NCBI GenBank assembly: GCA_963666945.2
Contig: CAXXRT010000055.1
Coordinates: forward strand, 1 to 64,000
Length of the DNA: 64,000 nt
Source: G963666945 sp963666945
GTDB lineage: Bacteria > Bacteroidota > Bacteroidia > Bacteroidales > Marinifilaceae
Direction of reading: 5' to 3'
Shown here: positions 18,726-26,440 of the stretch, piece after piece
Layout: each line of letters begins with the position of its first letter
How positions within the stretch are numbered: the first letter of the stretch is position 1
Translations under genes and position numbers: made by a program
The notes under the pieces: model-generated
Seen by the model: only the letters and a program-made list of their open reading frames with translations
Databases searched by the model: none
What the model was told of the DNA's origin: nothing

Positions 18726-19109
18726 ATGCGTATTCTTGGTAATATTATTTGGTTGGTCTTTGGTGGTATCTTTATTTTTATTGAATATCTTATTTCCAGT
18801 GTTTTGCTGATGATTACTATTATCGGTATCCCTTTTGGATTACAAACATTAAAACTTGCTTTTCTTGCTTTATGGCCTTTTGGCAAAGAGGTGCGTAGTG
18901 TTGATACTGGTACTGGATGCCTTTCGTTAATAATGAATATTTTATGGATATTACTTGGAGGAATCTGGATATGTATTTCACACGTTTTTTGGGGTGTATT
19001 GCTGGGTATAACAATAATTGGTATTCCTTTTGCAAAACAACATTTTAAACTTGCTGGTTTGGCACTAACTCCTTTTGGTAAGGAGATAGTGCATAAGAAA
19101 TATTTTTAG
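18726..19109 (+). CDS. yccF: YccF domain-containing inner-membrane protein
   Basis: A 127-residue protein made of two repeated halves. Each has a pair of hydrophobic helices and the YccF signature TIIGIPFGLQTLKLAFLALWPFG or TIIGIPFAKQHFKLAGLALTPFG (shown here as pattern I-G-I-P-F...L-A...P-F-G). The family is a widespread small membrane protein of unknown function. It follows the DUF6263 gene by five bases, and its stop codon overlaps the convergent pirin gene by four bases. Confidence 0.88.
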   Translation: MRILGNIIWLVFGGIFIFIEYLISSVLLMITIIGIPFGLQTLKLAFLALWPFGKEVRSVDTGTGCLSLIMNILWILLGGIWICISHVFWGVLLGITIIGIPFAKQHFKLAGLALTPFGKEIVHKKYF

Positions 19110-19828
19110 TCAGGGTTTTGCATTGGGATGTCTAAAACTAATAGTTCACAGTCGTTTATGGCTTTGATTTTTATTTTGTCTGTTCCCGATATTCCTATTC
19201 CATCTCTTTTGTTTAGGTTTAATCCCTCAACATTTGTGTCCCCTTCTATAATAAAGATGTATATTCCGTTGTCCTTTTTCTTTATTGTATATTCTGTTTC
19301 TATGCCTTTATCTAGTTTGCCAATGCTTATCCATGCATCCTGATGAATATGAAGACCATTGTTTCCGGGGAAAGGGGATATTATTTCCTGCAAAAGGTTT
19401 ATTCTGTCTTCTGGATTAAAAGCTTTTTGTTGGTACTCAGGTTTAATGTCCTTCTGTTTTGGGTATATCCATATCTGTAAGAAATTAATAGGGTTGACAG
19501 TGTCGTCGTTGTATTCTGAATGGGTAATGCCTGAACCTGCACTCATTACTTGTATGTCTCCTGGTCTTATTATGGATATATGTCCCAGGTTGTCTTTGTG
19601 GGTCAATATGCCTTCTAGTGGGATGGATATGATTTCCATATTCTCATGTGTGTGATTATCGAATCCACTAGATGCTTTTACTATGTCGTCATTTAGTACT
19701 CTGAGTACTCCAAAATGTATTCTTTCCGGGTTGTAATATGAGGCAAAACTAAAGGTGTGGAAAGATTTTAGCCATCCATGTTCGGCTATGCCCCTGGTAT
19801 CTGCTCTGTGTATAATTATTTTTTCCAT
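19106..19828 (-). CDS. Pirin family protein (YhhW-like bicupin)
   Basis: A 240-residue protein with the pirin N-terminal cupin. The metal-binding pattern is NHTHENMEIISIPLEG (His, His, Glu), with a later SGITHSEYN supplying a further His. A second, weaker cupin occupies residues 150-238. YhhW-type members have quercetin 2,3-dioxygenase activity in vitro, and the physiological substrate is generally unknown. The start MEKIIIHRADTRG is the usual family start. The gene is convergent with yccF and shares its last bases. Confidence 0.9.
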   Translation of the reverse strand: MEKIIIHRADTRGIAEHGWLKSFHTFSFASYYNPERIHFGVLRVLNDDIVKASSGFDNHTHENMEIISIPLEGILTHKDNLGHISIIRPGDIQVMSAGSGITHSEYNDDTVNPINFLQIWIYPKQKDIKPEYQQKAFNPEDRINLLQEIISPFPGNNGLHIHQDAWISIGKLDKGIETEYTIKKKDNGIYIFIIEGDTNVEGLNLNKRDGIGISGTDKIKIKAINDCELLVLDIPMQNPD

Positions 19829-19891
19829 AATTTACTGTTTCTATTATATACTTAAATTGTAAAATATTTGTTATAGAATCTATGTTATAAT

Positions 19892-20551
19892 ATGATTTAT
19901 ATGGCAGGACTATACAAACATTTTGGTCTTAAATACGTAAAAATGATTGTGATAATAATTATTATGAGTTGGCTTGTGTCTCTCATAGTGCTGGTAAGAC
20001 TAAAACTATTATTAACGAAATCTTTTTTGATGGAGTCAAAATTAAATCAGGCATTGGTTAGTGGGATGATTGCAACAACTATTATGACTTTGATAATGTA
20101 TATTTTTTCTTTATTGGGATTACCAGAAGTTCATCCTCCCTTTATGCTCTCTGATATGATGAGTATTTCTATTGTTTTGGGGTGGATACTACATTTTTTT
20201 ATTGGAATTGTTTTTGCCTTGTTGTATATTTTTGCTTTTAAATTGGTAGTAAAGAAAATTAAATCTAAGTTTTATAAGGGGGCGTTGTTTGGAATTACTT
20301 TGTTTGTTGTTGCTCAGATAGCTGTTGTCGTTATGGCTGCAATTTTTAAGAGTGTGTCTGTTAAATGTGATTTCCCTGAGGGAGAAGCCGTCATTGCCGA
20401 GCATGTTGCTGCTATATTAAAAAATGGCTGCGATGTTGTAAGACAGGGGGGAACAAAGGCAATTATTGTGACTCTGGTATTGAGTTTGATTAGTCATATT
20501 TGTTATGGTGTTGCATTAGTGTATTCTATGTTTAAGCCTAAGGAAAAGTAG
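19892..20551 (+). CDS. Integral membrane protein, DUF6789-like
   Basis: A hydrophobic protein of 219 residues. The part that resembles the DUF6789/DUF2938-type membrane family begins at the internal ATG at 20030 (MESKLNQALVSGMIATTIM) and has four membrane helices, with the conserved GWILHFFIGIVFALLY. The 46 residues before it add one more hydrophobic helix and are less typical, so the true start may be 20030. Function unknown. A hairpin terminator follows the stop. Confidence 0.7.
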   Translation: MIYMAGLYKHFGLKYVKMIVIIIIMSWLVSLIVLVRLKLLLTKSFLMESKLNQALVSGMIATTIMTLIMYIFSLLGLPEVHPPFMLSDMMSISIVLGWILHFFIGIVFALLYIFAFKLVVKKIKSKFYKGALFGITLFVVAQIAVVVMAAIFKSVSVKCDFPEGEAVIAEHVAAILKNGCDVVRQGGTKAIIVTLVLSLISHICYGVALVYSMFKPKEK

Positions 20552-20573
20552 TAAATTATAAAAAGTATTATAC

Positions 20574-20606
20574 AGGAGCTGCGTGTTTTTACACAGCTCT
20601 TTTTTA
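20574..20606 (+). terminator. Rho-independent terminator
   Basis: GGAGCTGCGTG, a T-rich loop and CACAGCTC form a stem with a two-base bulge, followed by six T residues. It sits 25 bases after the membrane-protein gene. Confidence 0.7.
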
Positions 20607-20675
20607 TGTGTCCTATTTGTATTTTTGGTTTTCTATAGTACTTTTGGAATTATAAATGTTAATTATAATTAAGGT

Positions 20676-21128
20676 ATGTCGAAGTTGATAATGGTTAGTT
20701 CCTGCCTTGCAGGTATTAATTGCAGATACGATGGGGGAAACAATAGGGTTACGGAAATAGCAGAGATGGTAGCTGAGGGTAAGGCTATTCCTGTTTGTCC
20801 TGAGGTTTTTGGTGGATTGTCTATTCCAAGGGGTTGTTGTGAGATAGTGTTAAATGAGAATGGGGAAAGGAGAATACAGACAAAAGATGGTGGTGATTAT
20901 ACTGCTGAGTTTGTTGAGGGGGCAAGAAAATCATTGGAGATAGCGAAGGTTCTTGATATAGATACTGCTATTTTACAACAAAGGAGCCCTTCTTGTGGGT
21001 ATGGGAAAATATATGATGGGACTTTTAGCGGTAAGTTGACTGAAGGAAATGGCTTTGCTGCTGATTTGTTTTCTGCCAATGGAATAAGTGTATACAATGA
21101 TGAAAATTATAACGAGATATTTGAATAA
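20676..21128 (+). CDS. DUF523 domain-containing protein
   Basis: A 150-residue protein covering the whole DUF523 family (YbbK-like). The conserved cysteines appear in SSCLAGINCRYDG near the start, in PVCPEVFGG, and in QQRSPSCGYGKIYDG. The Cys clusters suggest a bound metal or iron-sulphur centre, but no reaction is established for the stand-alone family. A thioesterase gene lies 48 bases downstream on the same strand. Confidence 0.9.
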   Translation: MSKLIMVSSCLAGINCRYDGGNNRVTEIAEMVAEGKAIPVCPEVFGGLSIPRGCCEIVLNENGERRIQTKDGGDYTAEFVEGARKSLEIAKVLDIDTAILQQRSPSCGYGKIYDGTFSGKLTEGNGFAADLFSANGISVYNDENYNEIFE

Positions 21129-21176
21129 TTTTTTTTGGAGTTTTTAATATTTATAAGGATTGTAAGATAGTGAGTT

Positions 21177-21587
21177 ATGGGTAAAAAATATATTTTTGAA
21201 TTAAAGTTTAAGGTAAGGGATTATGAGTGTGATTTGCAGGGTATTGTTAATAATTCAGTTTATCAGAATTATCTTGAGCATACTCGTCATGAGTTTTTAA
21301 AAACTATTGGTCTTGATTTTGCCCAGCTTTTCAGGGATGGTATCAAGGCGGTGGTTGCAAGAGTTGAGATTGCCTATAAAAATTCTTTACAATCGGGAGA
21401 TGAATTTGTTAGTAGATTGAATGTTGAAAGAGATGGGGTTAAGCATGTTTTTTATCAGGATATTTATAGATTACCGGATGAGGTTCTTTGTATTAAAGGG
21501 AAAATCACATCTGTGAATGTTGTTAATGGCAGACTTTCTATGCCTGATGTTATTGAGGATGCGATACAAAAGGCAAAGAAAGAATAA
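21177..21587 (+). CDS. Acyl-CoA thioesterase (4HBT/YbgC-like hot-dog fold)
   Basis: A 136-residue protein with the hot-dog thioesterase pattern. RDYECDLQGIVNNSVYQNYLEH is the 4HBT active-site region (Asp-x-x-Gly-x-V-x-N, then YxxxxE), followed by the long helix and strands typical of the family. Such enzymes hydrolyse acyl-CoA or aryl-CoA thioesters in the cytoplasm; the substrate cannot be told from sequence. It is full length for the family. Confidence 0.85.
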   Translation: MGKKYIFELKFKVRDYECDLQGIVNNSVYQNYLEHTRHEFLKTIGLDFAQLFRDGIKAVVARVEIAYKNSLQSGDEFVSRLNVERDGVKHVFYQDIYRLPDEVLCIKGKITSVNVVNGRLSMPDVIEDAIQKAKKE

Positions 21588-21694
21588 TTCTAAATTAGGA
21601 TATTATTTGTCATAATTGAACATAGAAATAAGTTCTCACCTACATTATTATTATTTTTGGAACGGAAAAATTTTAGCTAATCAAAAATAATAAG

Positions 21695-22363
21695 ATGAAA
21701 AAACTGTTATTTGTTTTCGTGCTGGTAGTGGCAGGGCTTGCTGTTGATGCCCAAAACCTACAGGTTCATTATGATATGGGTAAACATAGAAATTATGTTA
21801 CTACAACTCTTGAGATGTTTAAACCAGACAAATGGGGTAATACTTTCTTTTTTGTTGACTTCGATTACGATGCTAATAATGTTAAGGGAGTGAGTCTTTC
21901 TTATATGGAGATTGCTCGTTGTTTGAAATTCTGGGATGGCCCTTTCTCTGCTCATGTTGAGTATAACGGTGGTTTTGGTCAATTTATGCAGGGTGGAGCT
22001 TACCAGATTAACGATGCTTGGTTGGCCGGGGTTGACTATTCATGGAATGCTAAAGATTTCAGTAAAGGATTTTCTTTAAAAGCTTTATATAAAAGAATAA
22101 GGGGTAACTACAGTAAGTCTTTCCAGACTACTGCCGTGTGGTATGCTCACTTTTGGGATAAGAGAATAACTTTTTCTGGGTTTGCTGATTTCTGGAGAGA
22201 AAAAACCAATTACGGTAAGTTTGTCTTCCTATCAGAACCTCAGATTTGGTTTAATCTGACAGATAAATTTTCTGTTGGTACAGAGATCGAGTTGAGTCAG
22301 GATTTTGGTGGTATGGAAGGTTTTCAGGTTAAGCCAACTGCTGCTCTTAAGTGGAACTTCTAA
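21695..22363 (+). CDS. DUF5020 family outer-membrane protein (Tsx-like channel)
   Basis: A 222-residue protein with a signal peptide (1-19, ending VDAQ) and a beta-barrel pattern ending in Phe (ALKWNF). Segments such as NTFFFVDFDYD and FSAHVEYNGGFGQ match the DUF5020 family, related to the nucleoside-specific Tsx porins. It starts a two-gene unit with the purine permease 10 bases downstream. This suggests that the pair moves nucleosides or bases first across the outer and then across the inner membrane. I saw no purine riboswitch upstream. Confidence 0.8.
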   Translation: MKKLLFVFVLVVAGLAVDAQNLQVHYDMGKHRNYVTTTLEMFKPDKWGNTFFFVDFDYDANNVKGVSLSYMEIARCLKFWDGPFSAHVEYNGGFGQFMQGGAYQINDAWLAGVDYSWNAKDFSKGFSLKALYKRIRGNYSKSFQTTAVWYAHFWDKRITFSGFADFWREKTNYGKFVFLSEPQIWFNLTDKFSVGTEIELSQDFGGMEGFQVKPTAALKWNF

Positions 22364-22373
22364 AAGATAAAAG

Positions 22374-23762
22374 ATGACATCTATATTTGAAAAGTTTTTT
22401 AAACTAAAGGAAAACAAAACTAACGTCAGGACTGAGGTTATTGCCGGTATTACGACATTTATGACAATGGCATATATACTTGCTGTGAATCCGGATATTC
22501 TTAGTGCGGCGGGTATGGACAAAAATGCATTGTTCTCTGCTACGGCTATTTCTGCTGTTATTGGTACTTTGGTTATGGCTTTGGTTGCCAAATTGCCTTT
22601 TGCTCTTGCTCCGGGAATGGGTCTTAATGCATTCTTTGCGTTTTCTGTTGTTCTTGGTATGGGGTATTCGTGGCAGTTTGCTTTGACTGCGGTATTACTT
22701 GAAGGTCTTATATTTATTGTTCTTACTGCCTTTAATATAAGGGAGATGATAGTAAATTCAATTCCCAAGAACCTGAAATTTGCTATTTCTGCAGGTATTG
22801 GTCTGTTTATTGCTTTTATCGGTCTTAAAAATGCTGGTGTAATTGTTAATAACGATGCTACCCTTGTAAGTCTTGTAAGTGAAATGAGCACAAACACTGT
22901 AAGTATCGCTCTTATAGGTATTCTGGTTACTGGTGTGTTGCTTGCATTGAAAGTGAAGGGTGCTTTACTTATCGGTATATTTGTATCAACAATAGTGGGT
23001 ATTCCTATGGGGGTTACCAAGATGCCAGAACATATTGTGTCCGCTCCTCCTTCGCTGGAGCCAATTATGTTTAAATTTGATTTTTCGAATATCTTCTCTA
23101 AGGATATGTTGATAGTGTTGTTTACTTTCCTTTTTGTTGATATGTTCGATACTGTGGGTACCCTTGTTGGTGTAACATCAAAGGCTGGTATGTTGACAGA
23201 AGATGGTAAGGTGCCTCGTGTTAAGAGTGCTCTTTTTGCTGATGCTATTGGTACTACTTGTGGTGCTCTTCTGGGGACTTCAACTGTAACAACTTATGTG
23301 GAAAGTGCCTCTGGTGTTGCTGAAGGTGGTAGAACAGGGCTTACTGCTTTGACTACGGCGGGAATGTTTTTCCTTGCTTTGTTCTTTTCTCCATTGTTTT
23401 TGATGATTCCTGCGGCAGCAACGGCTCCGGCATTGTTTATCGTAGGTCTGTTTATGCTTTCTCCTGTTAAGAATATCGATCTTGATGATATAACAGAGGC
23501 TTTGCCTGCATTCTTCACTATAATTATGATGCCACTGACATATAGTATTGCTGATGGTATTATTTTTGGTATGCTTTCTTATGTGTTGTTGAAGTTATTG
23601 ACTTGGAATACAAAGGATATTTCTTTAATGATGTATGGTTTGGCTGTATTGTTTCTAATTAAGTTTTTCCCATTTTATATTGCTATGGCTATAACAACAT
23701 TTATGTTGGTAGTGCTGATAGCTGAAAGACTATGGGTGCGTTATAAGAATAATAATGACTAG
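22374..23762 (+). CDS. NCS2 family purine/xanthine permease (AzgA/PbuG-like)
   Basis: A 462-residue transporter with about 13 membrane segments. Family marks are TEVIAGITTFMTMAYIL near the start, LAPGMGLNAFFAF, FLFVDMFDTVGTLVGV and GTSTVTTYVESASGVAEGG; the last is the AzgA-type substrate-binding stretch. Members import hypoxanthine, adenine or guanine by proton symport. It is co-oriented with, and 10 bases downstream of, the Tsx-like porin gene. A strong terminator closes the unit. Confidence 0.92.
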   Translation: MTSIFEKFFKLKENKTNVRTEVIAGITTFMTMAYILAVNPDILSAAGMDKNALFSATAISAVIGTLVMALVAKLPFALAPGMGLNAFFAFSVVLGMGYSWQFALTAVLLEGLIFIVLTAFNIREMIVNSIPKNLKFAISAGIGLFIAFIGLKNAGVIVNNDATLVSLVSEMSTNTVSIALIGILVTGVLLALKVKGALLIGIFVSTIVGIPMGVTKMPEHIVSAPPSLEPIMFKFDFSNIFSKDMLIVLFTFLFVDMFDTVGTLVGVTSKAGMLTEDGKVPRVKSALFADAIGTTCGALLGTSTVTTYVESASGVAEGGRTGLTALTTAGMFFLALFFSPLFLMIPAAATAPALFIVGLFMLSPVKNIDLDDITEALPAFFTIIMMPLTYSIADGIIFGMLSYVLLKLLTWNTKDISLMMYGLAVLFLIKFFPFYIAMAITTFMLVVLIAERLWVRYKNNND

Positions 23763-23791
23763 TTCGGGAGTTTATTTCCTAATATAATTTG

Positions 23792-23820
23792 AAAGGTGCG
23801 GATTTCCGCACCTTTTTTTT
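23792..23820 (+). terminator. Rho-independent terminator
   Basis: A perfect stem of AAAGGTGCGGA and TCCGCACCTTT with a two-base loop, ending in a run of eight T. It closes the porin/permease unit. Confidence 0.9.
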
Positions 23821-23954
23821 GCTTAAACATGATATATCTTCTAACATTATAATAACCTAATTTAATATTTATCCGTACAATTTATTACAATGAATATTTT
23901 ATTTATTGGAGAGTGTCAGGAAAATTTGTTTAAATACTTAAATATTCGATTATT

Positions 23955-24392
23955 ATGATGTTTAAAAAAATTCTTATATCGGTAGATGATAGCGATTGTT
24001 CCTATCAGGCTGCTAAAGTGGGATTTGATCTTGCCCGTGAATTAGATGCCGAAGTTTTGCTTCTTTATGTTATCGATGAAAAATATCTTATAGCTAATCC
24101 TGAGTTTAGAACCAGTTATGTGGATATTTATAATTTGCATCTTGAACAGGCTGAAAATATAACCAAGCAGTTGGTGAATGATCTTAGTGATGGGTATGCA
24201 AAGATAACTATTGAAACTCCACGTAGTAATCCGCAAACATCCATTATTGAATGGGCTAATACTTGGGAAGCTGAACTTATTGTTATTGGTACTCATGGTA
24301 AATCTGAATTGGCTAAGATTTTTATGGGAAGTACCAGCCAATATGTTATAAGGCATTCTGCTGTTCCTTGTCTGGTTGTCAGGGAAAACTAA
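23955..24392 (+). CDS. Universal stress protein (UspA family)
   Basis: A 145-residue single-domain Usp. The N-terminus has ILISVDDSDCSYQAAKVG, with the conserved Asp after the first strand. The ATP-binding loop is GTHGKSELAKIFMGSTSQYV, fitting G-2x-G-9x-G(S/T). Such ATP-binding Usp proteins act as cytoplasmic stress or energy-state regulators. It stands alone ahead of the hemerythrin gene. Confidence 0.92.
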   Translation: MMFKKILISVDDSDCSYQAAKVGFDLARELDAEVLLLYVIDEKYLIANPEFRTSYVDIYNLHLEQAENITKQLVNDLSDGYAKITIETPRSNPQTSIIEWANTWEAELIVIGTHGKSELAKIFMGSTSQYVIRHSAVPCLVVREN

Positions 24393-24497
24393 TATCTTAA
24401 CATCATAGTATAAGGGCTGGTTTGTTTTTAGTATCTGGCCACATGTCCAGGGTTGATTTATATTTGCTATATTTGGGAAAATATATATAAATGACCT

Positions 24498-25184
24498 ATG
24501 GACTTTTTTTGTGCAAAAACTAAATTGGTTGATATAATTCTTGCTGATTATCAATTGTTGCCGATACTAAACCGAATGGGGGTTAAGTTTGGTTTTGGGG
24601 ATAAGACAGTTGAAGATGTTTGTAGTGAAGAGGGGATTGATGTTAATTTCTTTGTTGCCTTGATAAACTTGTGTTACGATGGTAAGCATTTTTCGGAAAA
24701 TGAATTATTGGATTTTCCTTTGCCTTATTTAATCGATTATTTTAGGAAATCTCATGACTATTACAGGAGTTTTGTTGTGTCTAAGAATCATGGTTTGTTG
24801 GTAGAATTGATTGGCAATGACTATAAAAACATCAACTGTATTGATTATATTCATAAGGTTTATGAAGATGAAACAAGAAGTTTTCTGGAACATCTGGATT
24901 ATGAGGAGAATGTGGTTTTTCCTCGTTTGATGGCGTTATCTGATGATTTTGCTGATAAAGAACATTGTGATGAAAATAATTTATATCAGGAAATAGAACT
25001 GTTTCATGAAAATCATGTTGATAAATTATATGATATGGTCACTATACTTGTGAAATATATAAAACCAGAGAAAGATGATAATTGCAGCAATGAATTGCTG
25101 TTTTCTATTTTTGAATTTATAAAAGATTTAAAAATACATACAAAGATAGAGAATAGTGTTTTGTTGAAGTATATAAAAGAATAA
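24498..25184 (+). CDS. Hemerythrin-domain protein (HHE; RIC/ScdA-like)
   Basis: A 228-residue protein. The first 70 residues resemble the N-terminal helical part of ScdA/YtfE-like proteins (IILADYQLLPILNRMGVKFG). The remainder is a helical bundle with the HHE ligand pattern SFLEHLDYEENVVFP and FHENHVDKLYDM, plus a last His near the C-terminus (IHTKIENSVL). These residues bind a non-haem diiron site used in oxygen or NO sensing or iron-sulphur repair. TATATTTG at 24468-24475 is a good -7 box. The regulator gene at 25199 follows 14 bases later. Confidence 0.8.
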   Translation: MDFFCAKTKLVDIILADYQLLPILNRMGVKFGFGDKTVEDVCSEEGIDVNFFVALINLCYDGKHFSENELLDFPLPYLIDYFRKSHDYYRSFVVSKNHGLLVELIGNDYKNINCIDYIHKVYEDETRSFLEHLDYEENVVFPRLMALSDDFADKEHCDENNLYQEIELFHENHVDKLYDMVTILVKYIKPEKDDNCSNELLFSIFEFIKDLKIHTKIENSVLLKYIKE

Positions 25185-25198
25185 ACTATAAAGTTGAA

Positions 25199-25768
25199 AT
25201 GATTAAGAATATTATAATAATAAACGAGTCAGAAATAATTAAACGGGGAATTAGCTCTATTATCAGGAATCATTTTAATATTAATATTACATGTGTTAGT
25301 AATATTAATGAACTTAAGAGATTTAAAAAAAATACTAGTAATTTCTTTCTTGTTTTGTTGCCTAAAGACTCCTCCATTATTGAGGAATTTAGAAGAGAAA
25401 TGGATGATTCGAATATAATAGATGTTATTTGGTTGTGTGAACAGTATGTTAATAAGACTAATGTTGATGATAGAACTTTATGTCTGGATGCTACACAAAA
25501 TCAGATAGTGAATATGATCTCTAATATTATGAATAATAATGATATAGAAGAAGATAAGGTGGTCGATGTTTCTTCTTTGTCAGAAAGGGAGGTTGACGTA
25601 TTGAAACTTGTAGCAAAGGGGTATTCAAATAAAGAAATTGGGGAAAAATTGTATATAAGCTTCCATACTGTGATTTCTCACAGAAAAAATATTACTAAGA
25701 AGTTAGGCATAAAATCTATTTCTGGATTGACAGTATATGCTATATTAAATAAACTGATAGAACCGTAA
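25199..25768 (+). CDS. LuxR-type response regulator with degenerate receiver domain
   Basis: A 189-residue protein. The N-terminal half (1-115) keeps the outline of a receiver domain, but the phosphate-acceptor region reads FFLVLLPKDSSII, with no Asp at the usual position after the third strand. It therefore probably does not accept phosphate. The C-terminal 65 residues are a LuxR-type helix-turn-helix (LSEREVDVLKLVAKGYSNKE, then SFHTVISHRKNI). It is coupled to the hemerythrin gene, so it may respond to redox state or NO through that protein. This pairing recurs in Bacteroidota. Confidence 0.82.
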   Translation: MIKNIIIINESEIIKRGISSIIRNHFNINITCVSNINELKRFKKNTSNFFLVLLPKDSSIIEEFRREMDDSNIIDVIWLCEQYVNKTNVDDRTLCLDATQNQIVNMISNIMNNNDIEEDKVVDVSSLSEREVDVLKLVAKGYSNKEIGEKLYISFHTVISHRKNITKKLGIKSISGLTVYAILNKLIEP

Positions 25769-25939
25769 ACAAAAATATCGCTATTATTTGGGGTTGTGTG
25801 GTGTTTGTATTTTAATTACATTTGCATTAAATGTGTTTTAGTTTAAGATAGGTAGGCAATTTTATGGAAAATTTTAGGTTTTCTGTGGAGTTGCCTCTTT
25901 TTTTATGAATTTATTGACCTGAATTCGGATTCCTCTAAC

Positions 25940-25970
25940 TTTATTTATTAAATAAAATTAATTACCTTTG
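25940..25970 (+). promoter_or_regulatory. Bacteroidota-type promoter abutting a start codon
   Basis: TTTA at 25940-25943 and TACCTTTG at 25963-25970 are 19 bases apart. The predicted transcription start is about 25976, at the annotated ATG, so the message would be leaderless or the gene would start at a later ATG (25982). Confidence 0.4.
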
Positions 25971-25975
25971 AGGCT

Positions 25976-26350
25976 ATGGATATGAACAAGTATCTTATAG
26001 TAGTATTTTATATTGTTGCCGGATGTGCGGTTGCTGTACCTTTGGAGGATACCGGATTTTCTGATGTGTCTTCTGATATATGGGCAGAATTTAACGATCT
26101 TGCAAATAATAGTACTATTGTCAATACTCAGAATTTTCCCAGGAATTCAAAGGCTGCAGTGGCTGCTGTTCTTTTGAAGTCTGAGAATGGTAAAATTCTT
26201 GTCTCATCCTTATTTGCTCTTAATAACGATAAGTCTTATAGTGATTCTTATTTATTTGAAAATGGTGCTAATGGCCTGAAAGATAAGTTGTTGTTTATTG
26301 AGAATATTAATACTTCCTATATAAATATCCGGGCTCCCGGAGTTTGTTGA
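25976..26350 (+). CDS. Hypothetical small lipoprotein upstream of secA
   Basis: A 124-residue protein. The N-terminus is a hydrophobic segment followed by VAGC, a good lipobox, so it is probably an outer-membrane lipoprotein. The remainder contains no motif I recognise (AAVAAVLLKSENGKILVSS). There is another in-frame ATG at 25982. The next gene is secA, 90 bases downstream on the same strand. Confidence 0.55.
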   Translation: MDMNKYLIVVFYIVAGCAVAVPLEDTGFSDVSSDIWAEFNDLANNSTIVNTQNFPRNSKAAVAAVLLKSENGKILVSSLFALNNDKSYSDSYLFENGANGLKDKLLFIENINTSYINIRAPGVC

Positions 26351-26440
26351 TTTTCTTTTTTACTGGTTTGATTGTTGTACTTCTTTGTCAAACGAGAAGT
26401 ATTAATTGATATTGATAAATTTAAAACATTATATAACGTT

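Noticed and set aside
21588..21694. Possible purine riboswitch before the porin/permease genes
   Set aside because: No paired TATA-type stem with the conserved loop bases of the purine aptamer could be drawn.
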